64,000 nt of DNA. Origin: Pseudomonadota bacterium. Lineage in GTDB: Bacteria > Cyanobacteriota > Vampirovibrionia > Obscuribacterales > Obscuribacteraceae. A program made the position numbers and the translations under genes. Numbering within the stretch: position 1 is the stretch's first letter; every line of letters starts with the position of its first letter. The notes beneath the pieces were generated by a model. That model was not told where the DNA came from and made no database searches. It worked only from the letters and a program-made list of their open reading frames with translations. The DNA lies in contig JAJPGY010000029.1 in assembly GCA_021325555.1 (NCBI GenBank), positions 92,217 through 156,216 of the forward strand, read 5' to 3'. Shown one piece after another: positions 8,209 to 16,059 of this stretch.

Positions 8209-8934
8209 TCACCGCCCGCCCAGGGCCTCGTATTGCAGCTCGATGATCTCCTTGATCGCCTTGCCGGCCAGCTCCATCAGATCGGCGAGCTTGGCGGCAT
8301 CGTAAGGCTTGCCCTCCGAGGTGATCTGCAGCTCCAGGATCTTGCCCGATTCGGTGAGGATCACGTTGCTGTCCATCTCGGCCTGCGAGTCCTCGCTGTA
8401 GTTCGGATCGGCGAGCAGCTGCCCGTTTACCTGGCAGATGCTCACCGCAGCCATGTGCTCGGTAATCGGCAGCTCGTCGAAGACCCCCTGCTTTCTGAGC
8501 TTGAGCAGGGCGTCATAAAGGGCCAGGAAGCCGCCGCAGATGCTGGCCACCCGCGTGCCGCCGTCCGCCTGCAAAACATCGCAGTCGACCGTCACCATCC
8601 GCTCTCCCAGCGCCCGCCGGTCCACCACCGCCCGCAGGCAGCGGCCGATGATCCGCTGGATCTCGCTGGTTCGGCCGGAGGGCTGCCCCCGGCTCACCTC
8701 GCGCACGGATCTCACCAGGGTGGAGCCGGGCAGAAGGGAGTACTCGGCCGTCACCCAGCCCTCTCCTTTGCCGATCAGAAAGGCCGGCACCCGCTCCTCG
8801 ACTTTGGCCGTGGTAAACACGCGCGTGTCGCCGAACTCGACCAAGACCGAGCCGTCGGCGTTCTTGGTGAAGTTTCTCGTGAACTTTATTGGTCGGAGCT
8901 GATCCCACTGCCTGTTGTCGCGCCGCCGGAACAT
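8209..8934 (-). CDS. rph: Ribonuclease PH
   Basis: 241 residues, the standard length. The RNase PH signature is seen in GRTSEIQRIIGRCLRAVVD, along with the phosphate-dependent active-site region RVASICGGFLALYDA and TVDCDVLQADGGTR. The enzyme trims tRNA 3' ends phosphorolytically, using inorganic phosphate and releasing nucleoside diphosphates. In many bacteria rph is followed by an ITP pyrophosphatase gene; here it is followed by the ABC1 kinase gene instead. A candidate -10 element lies at 9018-9023. Confidence 0.95.
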   Translation of the reverse strand: MFRRRDNRQWDQLRPIKFTRNFTKNADGSVLVEFGDTRVFTTAKVEERVPAFLIGKGEGWVTAEYSLLPGSTLVRSVREVSRGQPSGRTSEIQRIIGRCLRAVVDRRALGERMVTVDCDVLQADGGTRVASICGGFLALYDALLKLRKQGVFDELPITEHMAAVSICQVNGQLLADPNYSEDSQAEMDSNVILTESGKILELQITSEGKPYDAAKLADLMELAGKAIKEIIELQYEALGGR

Positions 8935-9017
8935 TGAACATCTCGCTTTCCAGGGTCCCGGTGTTATCAGTCCCCGCGATGGCTGCCTGACCGGTTAAAA
9001 CTTACCCTGACGCCGTA

Positions 9018-9025
9018 ATTCTAAC
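9018..9025 (-). promoter_or_regulatory. Candidate -10 element for rph
   Basis: Minus-strand GTTAGAAT, with TAGAAT at 9023-9018, lies 84 bases before the rph start, just after the stop of the upstream DUF2993 gene. Confidence 0.4.
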
Positions 9026-9036
9026 CGGCCGGCCGC

Positions 9037-10233
9037 TCATTCGGCGTCACCGAAACGCAGCCGGCGGATCTCGGCCGTGCCTTTGAGCACCAGCTGGCCG
9101 CCCGGCAGCACCTTCACATCATTGAACATGAAGTGGATGTCTTCGGACCTGTTTCCCCAGCTGGACAGCCCGTTTACCTTGTTGACAATCATCGCCGCCA
9201 GCTCCGGGGAGATCTCCTGACCGGAAGCCGAGATATGAGTGTCGGTGAGCGCCACCCAGCCGTTTTGCTGGCTCACCCGGGTGTCCACCCGGATCGGTAT
9301 GGGAACGGAAAGCTCTCCGGCCCCCAGCCTGGACTGCATCATGATCAGCATGCGGTTCCCGGGCTCCAGTGAGAGGCTACCACCGGTAAAGGACAGGCCG
9401 ACGCCGGCGTTGCTGCCGATGATGCCGGTCAAGAGGCCGGCCTTCTGCATGGCGGTAACGGACATGCGCTCCAGGGTGCGCGGCGAGTTGAGAAACCGGT
9501 TCAGGCTCGCCTGGCCGATGGTGGCTGTCACTGCCGCCTGCGCCGGCGTGGTGAACTGCAGCATGCGGTGATTGAGCAGCCTGGTGGTGTCGAAACTCAG
9601 CGCCCCTGCCGTGGAGAGCACAAGCTGGTCGCAGGTGAAGTCCTGGAAGTGCCCGCCCCGAACCTCAATCGCCAGCGCCGCCAGGCGCCCCTGGGTGAGG
9701 TCCATGTTCCTGGCCACCAGTTGCAGGCGGTCGACGGCGCCTTCCATGAACTGGGCATCCTCGAGTTCGATGGCCAGCTGCCCGAACTTGCCGCTGCCTA
9801 TGTCCACGAAGGAGATTGGCGGGACCACCAGCGGCCCCTGCCCCGGCCAGGCAGAGGAGGGGGCGCCGGTGCCGGCATACGGCCTGCCCGGCGGCAGCTG
9901 CGTGGGGTTCGTCTGGTAGTCCGGCTGCTGGCCGGGATACGGCTGGGCGGGCTGGCCGGGATAGGACCGGCCCCCCTGGTAAGCGGGGCCGGGGTAGCTG
10001 GGGTAAGCGGGATAGACCTGCTGCCCGTAGGGGGTGGCGGCCGGATAAGCGGCCGGCGCTTCCGGCGCGCAGGGCTGCGCATCAGGCGATGGCTGCCCGA
10101 AAAGCGGCGACGGGGGCTGCTCGGCGATGGGCTGCAAGGGCTCCCGCGCGCCCGCGGGGGCCGGAGCCGCCGTACCGGCGAGCAGGATGACCGCGGCAAA
10201 CGGCAGAAGCCGGACTTGTCCGATTGTCCTCAT
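9037..10233 (-). CDS. Secreted DUF2993 (LmeA-like) lipid-binding-fold protein
   Basis: 398 residues. A signal peptide (residues 1-29) ends near APAGA. Residues about 30-130 form a low-complexity segment rich in Pro, Tyr, Gln and Gly with repeats of the type YPGQP/AYPSYPG. The rest matches DUF2993: IELEDAQFMEGAVDRLQLV and similar beta strands, then FLNSPRTLERMSV. DUF2993 proteins are widespread in cyanobacteria and actinobacteria; LmeA of mycobacteria binds phospholipid in the periplasm. The start follows AGGAGG nine bases upstream. It sits between the repeat lipoprotein gene and rph on the same strand. Confidence 0.8.
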   Translation of the reverse strand: MRTIGQVRLLPFAAVILLAGTAAPAPAGAREPLQPIAEQPPSPLFGQPSPDAQPCAPEAPAAYPAATPYGQQVYPAYPSYPGPAYQGGRSYPGQPAQPYPGQQPDYQTNPTQLPPGRPYAGTGAPSSAWPGQGPLVVPPISFVDIGSGKFGQLAIELEDAQFMEGAVDRLQLVARNMDLTQGRLAALAIEVRGGHFQDFTCDQLVLSTAGALSFDTTRLLNHRMLQFTTPAQAAVTATIGQASLNRFLNSPRTLERMSVTAMQKAGLLTGIIGSNAGVGLSFTGGSLSLEPGNRMLIMMQSRLGAGELSVPIPIRVDTRVSQQNGWVALTDTHISASGQEISPELAAMIVNKVNGLSSWGNRSEDIHFMFNDVKVLPGGQLVLKGTAEIRRLRFGDAE

Positions 10234-10275
10234 TGCTCACCGCCTCCTGTGCCGGGAATGGCCGGCCAAAAGCAA

Positions 10276-10310
10276 AGCCGCTCTTCGTGATTTAATCACA
10301 AAGAGCGGCT
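10276..10310 (-). terminator. Rho-independent terminator of the lipoprotein gene
   Basis: A long hairpin (outer stem AGCCGCTCTT/AAGAGCGGCT, inner GTGATT/AATCAC, one mismatch) lies 80 bases past the lipoprotein stop. On the minus strand it is followed by a T-rich run (TTTGCTTTT) at 10275-10267. Confidence 0.75.
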
Positions 10311-10389
10311 CATTTCTTCCTGTCTCGCGCCACCTGGCGGTGCCGGGAGAGAGGTTTGCCGGTTTGTCAACCGGATGTCCCGCGGGTGA

Positions 10390-10662
10390 TTACGGGGTGG
10401 TCGGCGCGCCGCCGGTTGCGCCACCAGTCGCGCCACCAGTCGCGCCACCAGTCGCGCCGCCGGTTGCTCCACCGGTCGCGCCACCAGTTTCGGTGCTGGG
10501 CGTCGCCGTCGGCGCGCCACCAGTCGCGCCACCAGTCGCGCCACCAGTCGGGGCGGACGGAGTGGTTGTCTCGGGAGTCTGAGCTCCGCCGCATGCGGTC
10601 AGAGACGCCACTAGAGCGAAGCTAGCCGCGGCAAGTGCGATTGTTTGAATTTTCGCCATCAT
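10390..10662 (-). CDS. Small repeat lipoprotein with (TGGA)n repeats
   Basis: 90 residues. An N-terminal signal peptide ends in a lipobox (LTACGG), so Cys is the likely lipidated residue. The mature protein is almost only Thr, Gly, Ala and Pro: three TGGA units, a short PTATPSTE linker, then seven TGGA units. No folded domain is expected. It may act as a flexible envelope tether or be a surface lipoprotein, but no function is known. AAGGAG lies 13 bases upstream of the first ATG of the pair ATG-ATG. A terminator follows at 10276-10310. Confidence 0.7.
   Translation of the reverse strand: MMAKIQTIALAAASFALVASLTACGGAQTPETTTPSAPTGGATGGATGGAPTATPSTETGGATGGATGGATGGATGGATGGATGGAPTTP
10406..10489. 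repeat. 12-bp tandem repeat, seven units (encodes TGGA)
   Basis: Seven near-identical units of the type GCGCCACCAGTC (plus strand) lie end to end inside the lipoprotein gene. Variants in units 1, 5 and 6 are mostly synonymous. Confidence 0.85.
10514..10549. repeat. 12-bp tandem repeat, three units (encodes TGGA)
   Basis: Three identical units GCGCCACCAGTC form the second block of the lipoprotein repeat, 24 bases from the first. Confidence 0.85.
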
Positions 10663-10781
10663 AAAGTTTGATTTTCTCCTTCTTTACTGCACCCAGTGAA
10701 AACTGACCGGGATTGTCCGAGGTCCGATTTTGTCTCACAGGCTAGCTAGTTAGTAACAGTTACCAACCTGAGGCCGCCGCA

Positions 10782-10809
10782 ATTCTAACAGGTAAATTTC
10801 CGGTGTGAA
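10782..10809 (-). promoter_or_regulatory. Candidate promoter of the lipoprotein gene
   Basis: Minus strand: TTCACA (10809-10804), 16-base spacer, then TAGAAT (10787-10782) preceded by TGT, an extended -10. It is 120 bases before the start, leaving a long leader. Confidence 0.5.
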
Positions 10810-10853
10810 ACCACTTGAAAATCTCTTCTTAGAATTGATAAACAACGCCGCGC

Positions 10854-12065
10854 TTATAAATTCATCAGGCCGCTGGCTCTCCAGCGGCTCATCGCTTCTT
10901 GAAGACGCGTTTCGTCACAAACCATGGAGATACGCACGAAACCCTCACCGGCTGCTCCGAATGCCACTCCCGGGGTGACGACGACACCGGTCTTGCTCAA
11001 CAAAGTCTCGGCGAACTGGGTGGAAGACATGCCAAGGGATCGAGGCAGCGGCAGCCACAGATACATGGTTGCCTGCGGTGGCTCCACCGGGAAACCCATA
11101 TCTTTCAAGCTGGCGACGAGAAGATCGCGACGGAGGCGATAGGTATTACGAATCTTTTCGATCTCGGGCTCCGGCAGCCCGAGCGCGGTGATTCCAGCCT
11201 TCTGGACGGCCCCGAAAGTTCCGTAGTCGATATTCGTCTTGAGCGCGTAGAGTGTCTTGATAACGGTGGAGTTGCCCACGGCAAAGCCAAGCCGCCAGCC
11301 GGCCATATTGAATGTCTTGCTCAGCGTGTGAAACTCGACGCCTATCTCCCTGGCGCCGGGCACCGCGAGCAAACTCGGCGGCCTCTTGCCGTCGAAGAAA
11401 AGCTCGCCATAGGCCAGATCATGGACGAGCAAGACGCGGTGGCGGCGGCAGAAAGCAACGGCCTCTTCCAGCAGGGTGGCCGAGGCCACCGCCGCCGTCG
11501 GGTTGTTGGGATAGTTGAGGATGAGCAGCTTTGCTCGAGCGGCTATGTCTGTGGGGATCGCGCCCAGATCCGGCTGGAAACCGTTGTCCGCGCAAAGCGG
11601 GATGTCATGGGCGATCCCGCCGGACAGAAGAGTGCCGCGCCGATGCACCGGGTAACAGGGGTCGGGAACCAGGGCGATGTCGTCGTTGTCGATGTACGCC
11701 ATCGCCAGGTGCGCCAGCCCTTCTTTCGAGCCGTTGAGCGGCAGGGTCTCGCTTTCCGGATCGAGGCGGACACCGTATCTCTCCTCCATCCATGCCGCTA
11801 TCGCCTGCTTGAAATCCGGACGGCCGGAAAACGGGGGATAGCCGTGCAGGGAGACATCGGCCAGCGCCTCGGTCATCGCTTTGACTATCGGGGCCGGCGT
11901 GGGCGCATCGGGATTGCCAAGACCGAGATCGATCAGGTCGGCGCCCTCTAGACGAGCCAGCGCCTTGAGCTCGTCCAGGCGAGCGAACGCGTAGACCGGC
12001 AACCGGGTAAGCCGGGCTGCCGGCGAAAAGGTGATGATTTCCGGCTGGCGGGCTATCCGGGACAC
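10854..12065 (-). CDS. Class I/II aminotransferase, LL-diaminopimelate or alanine aminotransferase type
   Basis: About 403 residues. PLP-dependent fold type I: the lysine motif is TLSKTFNMAGWRLGF, and LILNYPNNPTA and LVHDLAYGELFFDG are conserved. Sequence style resembles AlaC/DapL-like enzymes that transaminate alanine, glutamate or LL-diaminopimelate; sequence alone does not fix the substrate. GTG 12065 follows AGGAG at a nine-base distance; GTG 12083 in the same frame has no ribosome site. A DapL assignment would fit the cyanobacterial lysine pathway but needs comparison with characterised enzymes. Confidence 0.85.
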   Translation of the reverse strand: MSRIARQPEIITFSPAARLTRLPVYAFARLDELKALARLEGADLIDLGLGNPDAPTPAPIVKAMTEALADVSLHGYPPFSGRPDFKQAIAAWMEERYGVRLDPESETLPLNGSKEGLAHLAMAYIDNDDIALVPDPCYPVHRRGTLLSGGIAHDIPLCADNGFQPDLGAIPTDIAARAKLLILNYPNNPTAAVASATLLEEAVAFCRRHRVLLVHDLAYGELFFDGKRPPSLLAVPGAREIGVEFHTLSKTFNMAGWRLGFAVGNSTVIKTLYALKTNIDYGTFGAVQKAGITALGLPEPEIEKIRNTYRLRRDLLVASLKDMGFPVEPPQATMYLWLPLPRSLGMSSTQFAETLLSKTGVVVTPGVAFGAAGEGFVRISMVCDETRLQEAMSRWRASGLMNL

Positions 12066-12091
12066 TGGAGGTCGCTCCTGCACGAGACTTA

Positions 12092-12100
12092 ATTTTAACA
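12092..12100 (-). promoter_or_regulatory. Extended -10 element of the aminotransferase gene
   Basis: Minus-strand TGTTAAAAT (12100-12092), 27 bases before the start at 12065. Confidence 0.4.
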
Positions 12101-12195
12101 GGGTCTAACCTGCGCATCGTTACACTGCTTTATAGACGGCCGGCAGCCGGCAGATCATTCGACGATTGGCTCCCCGGTCCCGGACGGTCGCTGTC

Positions 12196-13821
12196 CTAAG
12201 TGACCCACAGAGACTTTCCGGTCATCTGCCGCGGCTGATCGATGCCCATGACCGTGAGGATGGTCGGCGCAACATCGGCCAGGCAGCCGTCGGCCAGTGT
12301 CTTGCCGTAAGTGCCGCCGCCCGTGAAGTCCGCCACTATCAGCGGTACCGGATTGGTGGTGTGCGCCGTGTGCGGCTCACCGGTCTCGCAGTCGATCATT
12401 TGCTCGACATTGCCGTGATCGGCGGTCACAAAGAGCGTTCCTTTGACGGAACTTACCGTGTCCAGGAGCTTCTCGAACGCCTGATCTACCGACTCCACCG
12501 CTTCCACAGCCGCCTCGAAGACGCCCGTGTGCCCGACCATGTCCGGGTTGGCGAAGTTGAGGACAATGAACGGATATTTTCCGGAACGGATGGCCTGGCA
12601 GGCCGTCTCGCAGACGGCCGGGGTCTGCATGGCCGGAGCCAGATCGTAAGTGGCCACCTTCAAGGAGGGCACCAGGGCCCGCTCCTCGCCCTCGTTGGGC
12701 CGCTCTTTGCCGCCGTTGAAGAAGTAGGTTACGTGAGCGTACTTCTCGGTCTCCGCCGTGTGAAACTGCCCGAGATGATGGCAGCTGAGCAGATCCGGCA
12801 GGGTCATCGACATGTCCTGCGGCGGCAGCTGGTCCGGGCTGAAGGCTACCGGCAGCTCGAGCGTGGCGTCGTACTCGGTGAGGCAGGCGTAGTAGATCTC
12901 CGGTCGCACCTCGCGGGCGAAGCCGGTGAAATCCTCCTGCGTGAGGGCCCTTGAGATCTGCCGCACGCGGTCCGGGCGGAAGTTGAAGCAGATGATGCTG
13001 TCCCCGTTTTTCAGGGGGCGCCGGTTGACGATGGTCGGGCAGACGAACTCGTCGCCCTCGTCGCGCCCGTAAGCCTGCTCGACGGCATCGACGGCCGAGG
13101 TGGCCCTAAGCCCCTCGCCCAGCACCAGCGCCCGCCAGAACTTCTCCGTGCGCTCCCAGCGGTTGTCCCTGTCCATGGCGTAATAGCGCCCGCAGACCAC
13201 CCCCACTTTCCCTTTGCCGGACAGCTTCTCCTCCAGCTCTCGCATGAACCTTTTTGCCGATCGCGGCGGCGTGTCGCGCCCGTCCAGGATCGCGTGCACA
13301 AAAAGCTCGGGGACATTCTGGCGCCCGGCCAGCTCGATGAGACCGTCCAGATGATCGGGGCTGGAGTGCACGCAGCCGTCCGAGACCAGGCCGATAAGGT
13401 GCAGCGCTCCACGAGATCTCGTGGCCCGCTCGCAGGCTTCGACGAGGACCGGGTTCGTGAAAAACGTCCCGTTCAGTATGGTCTGGCTTATCTGCGTCAG
13501 CTTTTGAATGACGACCCGGCCGGCTCCTATGTTAAGGTGCCCGACCTCCGAATTGCCCATGAGCCCGGGCGGCAGACCTACCGCTTCGCCCGAGGCCTGC
13601 AGAGTGCTGTTGGGGAAATGCGCGAGCATTTTAAGGTAGTTTGGCGTCCTGGCCGCAGCGATGGCGTTGCCCCTGGTTTGGCTGCTGATGCCCCAGCCGT
13701 CTAGTACCAGCAATGTCAGTGGATGCAAGGGCGGACCTCCGGCGAGCGATATCGTCCTCAGATCGTACGGGAAAATTGCCCGGGGATCGGCGATTATCGG
13801 GATCTTGTGAGGGTTGTTCAT
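12196..13821 (-). CDS. gpmI: 2,3-bisphosphoglycerate-independent phosphoglycerate mutase
   Basis: 541 residues, slightly longer than the usual 510 because of about 30 extra N-terminal residues. The metal site and phosphoserine are clear: LVLDGWG (Asp41) and GLMGNSEVGHLNIGAG (Ser91). VTADHGNVEQM and NFANPDMVGHTG supply further metal ligands. The enzyme interconverts 3- and 2-phosphoglycerate using Mn2+. ATG 13821 follows AAGGGA at four bases. It is divergent from the sensor kinase gene, with a 49-base gap between the starts. Confidence 0.95.
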   Translation of the reverse strand: MNNPHKIPIIADPRAIFPYDLRTISLAGGPPLHPLTLLVLDGWGISSQTRGNAIAAARTPNYLKMLAHFPNSTLQASGEAVGLPPGLMGNSEVGHLNIGAGRVVIQKLTQISQTILNGTFFTNPVLVEACERATRSRGALHLIGLVSDGCVHSSPDHLDGLIELAGRQNVPELFVHAILDGRDTPPRSAKRFMRELEEKLSGKGKVGVVCGRYYAMDRDNRWERTEKFWRALVLGEGLRATSAVDAVEQAYGRDEGDEFVCPTIVNRRPLKNGDSIICFNFRPDRVRQISRALTQEDFTGFAREVRPEIYYACLTEYDATLELPVAFSPDQLPPQDMSMTLPDLLSCHHLGQFHTAETEKYAHVTYFFNGGKERPNEGEERALVPSLKVATYDLAPAMQTPAVCETACQAIRSGKYPFIVLNFANPDMVGHTGVFEAAVEAVESVDQAFEKLLDTVSSVKGTLFVTADHGNVEQMIDCETGEPHTAHTTNPVPLIVADFTGGGTYGKTLADGCLADVAPTILTVMGIDQPRQMTGKSLWVT

Positions 13822-13870
13822 ATTTCCCTTGCCGATCCTGCCCCGGAATCCATAGCTGCGCTATGGTTCA

Positions 13871-14626
13871 ATGTTAGACGTGAGTGCTGATTCCGACTTG
13901 ATGGGCGAAGACAAGAGCCTGCCGCCAGGTGACGCCGCTGCCGGCCCGGGCGGCAAGGACGAGTCTTCGCTGCTCGCCGAGGTTTCGCACGAGCTGCGCC
14001 TGCCGATCGCCAACTTGAAGCTGCTTGTCGAGACGCTTCTCGACGGGGCCGTCAACGATCCGGAAGTTTCGCGCCGAATGCTGGCGCGCGCGCAGGAAGA
14101 GGTGGAGCGCCTGGGCAAGCTGGTCGTCAATCTTCTTTCCGCCGAGCAGGTGGCTTCGTCGATGCGAAGCTGCCGGCCGGTGTCCCTGGAGGACCGGGCG
14201 CGATACTGCGCCGACTGCCTGGCCAAGGAGTCCCGGGCGAAAGCGGTGGAGATCCGCTTGGAGATCCAGCCGGACTTCACCGTCTACGCCAACCCCGAGC
14301 AGCTCGATCAGGTCTTGCTCAACCTGGTGGAGAACGCCGTGAAGTTCACGCCGGCAGGCGGGACCGTGACGATTCGCTCCGGCAATACCCCCGGCTCCTT
14401 CGCGGTGATTGACACGGGAATCGGCATGGCGGAAAGCGAGATACCGAAGATATATCAACGCTTCTACCGGATCGACCGCGCGCAGTCGAGGGGCAGCACC
14501 GGGCTGGGGTTGTCGATCGTAAAGCACATCGTGGATCTGCACGGTGCTAAGATAAGCGTGACGTCCCGGGAGGGCAGCGGCTCTACCTTCTCCCTGGAAT
14601 TCCCCGGCCCGGACGGGCGTCCGTAG
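13871..14626 (+). CDS. Soluble sensor histidine kinase, PhoR-like catalytic core
   Basis: 251 residues with no membrane segment or sensor domain. HisKA begins about residue 37 (EVSHELRLPIANLK, His as phosphoacceptor). The ATPase domain follows with N box NLVENAVKFTP, G1 box IDTGIGM, and G2 box GSTGLGLSIVKHI. Sequence style is that of PhoR/SphS. With the following PhoB-like regulator and PhoU it forms a phosphate-type signalling cluster. Without its own sensor the kinase probably relies on a partner for input; PhoU is the obvious candidate by context. The gene starts 50 bases from divergent gpmI. Confidence 0.88.
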   Translation: MLDVSADSDLMGEDKSLPPGDAAAGPGGKDESSLLAEVSHELRLPIANLKLLVETLLDGAVNDPEVSRRMLARAQEEVERLGKLVVNLLSAEQVASSMRSCRPVSLEDRARYCADCLAKESRAKAVEIRLEIQPDFTVYANPEQLDQVLLNLVENAVKFTPAGGTVTIRSGNTPGSFAVIDTGIGMAESEIPKIYQRFYRIDRAQSRGSTGLGLSIVKHIVDLHGAKISVTSREGSGSTFSLEFPGPDGRP

Positions 14627-14682
14627 GGCAGCCGCTTGTGGCGTAACCAGTGGCGCCGGTCAGGCGCGAGGGCGATGCTGAT

Positions 14683-15411
14683 ATGAGCAAACCGGTCAGG
14701 CGCGTAATGCTGGTGGACGATGATGCCACCATTACCGAAACGCTCGACTACAACTTGAAGCGCCACGGCTTCCAGACCTTCACCTTCGCTACCGGAAGGG
14801 AGGCGCTGTCCGGAATCGATGAGACGAGACCGGACCTGATCATCCTCGACTGGATGCTGCCGGACATCGAGGGGCCGCAGATCTGCAGATTGATTCGCGA
14901 GCGACGGATTGCCGCTCCCATCCTCATGCTTACCGGACGCGGCAGCCCCAGCGACGTGGCCACCGGGCTCGTCGCCGGGGCGGACGATTACCTGGCCAAA
15001 CCGTTTTCCATAATCGAGCTTATGGCCAGGGTGCAGGCGCTCTTGCGCCGGGCGGTCGGACATACCGGGCAAGCCAGGCTGACCGTAGGTGATCTGGTGC
15101 TCGATACGGATGCTCACACCGTCACGCTGCGCGGCGAAGAGGTGGATCTCTCCCCGAAGGAGTTCGTGCTTCTGGGGGTGCTCATGCAGAACGCCGGCAA
15201 GACGCTATCCACCGAAACCCTGCTCAATCAGGTGTGGGGCGTTGATTTCACCGGGGACGTGAAGACCGTTGCCGTGCACATGCGCTGGTTGCGCCAGAAG
15301 CTCGAAGACGACCCCAGGCACCCCAAACTGCTGGAGACCGTGCACCGGGCCGGCTATCGATTGAACCTTCCGAGACCCGCAGCCGCCAGCGGTTCAGGAG
15401 GTCACCCGTGA
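14683..15411 (+). CDS. OmpR/PhoB-family response regulator
   Basis: About 242 residues. The receiver domain (residues 1-120) has the acidic pocket MLVDDD, phosphoacceptor Asp in LIILDWMLPD, and Lys in YLAKPFS. The winged-helix DNA-binding domain (about 135-232) ends in the typical LETVHRAGYRLN. The gene lies 56 bases after the kinase gene and overlaps phoU by four bases (GTGA). It most likely controls phosphate-starvation genes, by analogy with PhoB. ATG 14683 is chosen because the receiver begins right after it; GTG/ATG 14650 upstream would add eleven residues. Confidence 0.92.
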   Translation: MSKPVRRVMLVDDDATITETLDYNLKRHGFQTFTFATGREALSGIDETRPDLIILDWMLPDIEGPQICRLIRERRIAAPILMLTGRGSPSDVATGLVAGADDYLAKPFSIIELMARVQALLRRAVGHTGQARLTVGDLVLDTDAHTVTLRGEEVDLSPKEFVLLGVLMQNAGKTLSTETLLNQVWGVDFTGDVKTVAVHMRWLRQKLEDDPRHPKLLETVHRAGYRLNLPRPAAASGSGGHP

Positions 15412-16055
15412 GGACCGAAGCGATAACGCTGCTGAAAGAGGATGTGCTCGCTCTCGGACAGATGGTCAATCGGTCCGTGACCGAAATGGCTCTTTTGCTG
15501 GAGAAAAACCCGGCAGCCAGGCTGTCATTCGTGGAGGACCAGGAGGAGACCATCAACGTGTCCTGCCAGCAGATTGAGGAGCGGTGTCTGGATCTGCTCA
15601 TGGAGCGGCAGGCGTTTTCCCCGCAGGAAATAAGGACCCTGGTGGCATCGATCATCATCGCGGCGAAGTTCGAGCGGATGGGCGATCATGCCAACCGCGT
15701 GGCCAGGATCGCTCAATGGGCGGCCGAGGACACCATAGACATACCGCCGGAGCTGGCCGAGATGGCTCACGTGGTACGGCGCACGGTCGAAGATGTGCTC
15801 TTGTGTTTCGTGTCGGATGCCATCGACAAGGTGCCGCAGATCATTCAGAGCGACAACCGCATCGACTACCTGCACGACTTCTTATCGAAGCGACTTCTCT
15901 CGGACCTCGGCGAGCAGGATCATGCTCAGGCGCAGATGCGCGCCCAGTTCCTCTTTTGCGCCAGGTTCATCGAGAGGATGGGTGACGCGGCGACATCGGT
16001 GGCCAAGAGAGTTTTCTTCATAGGCACCGGGACCAGATTCAAGGCGGAGGAGTGA
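15408..16055 (+). CDS. phoU: Phosphate signalling protein PhoU
   Basis: 215 residues, standard length. Two PhoU helical repeats are visible, each with the metal-binding E/D-R-M-G-D signature: FERMGDHANRVARI and IERMGDAATSVAKRV. PhoU restrains the PhoR kinase when phosphate is plentiful and affects phosphate uptake. GTG 15408 overlaps the regulator's stop, indicating translational coupling. Pst transporter genes are not adjacent; a PiT transporter lies at 52209-53252. Confidence 0.93.
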   Translation: MRTEAITLLKEDVLALGQMVNRSVTEMALLLEKNPAARLSFVEDQEETINVSCQQIEERCLDLLMERQAFSPQEIRTLVASIIIAAKFERMGDHANRVARIAQWAAEDTIDIPPELAEMAHVVRRTVEDVLLCFVSDAIDKVPQIIQSDNRIDYLHDFLSKRLLSDLGEQDHAQAQMRAQFLFCARFIERMGDAATSVAKRVFFIGTGTRFKAEE

Positions 16056-16059
16056 GCAA

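Noticed and set aside
10406..10549. Regularly spaced repeats that could suggest CRISPR
   Set aside because: The units are 12 bases, contiguous, in frame and encode TGGA; there are no spacers.
10831..10836. Plus-strand TAGAAT in TTAGAATTGAT
   Set aside because: It has the -10 core, but no plus-strand gene follows; probably chance.
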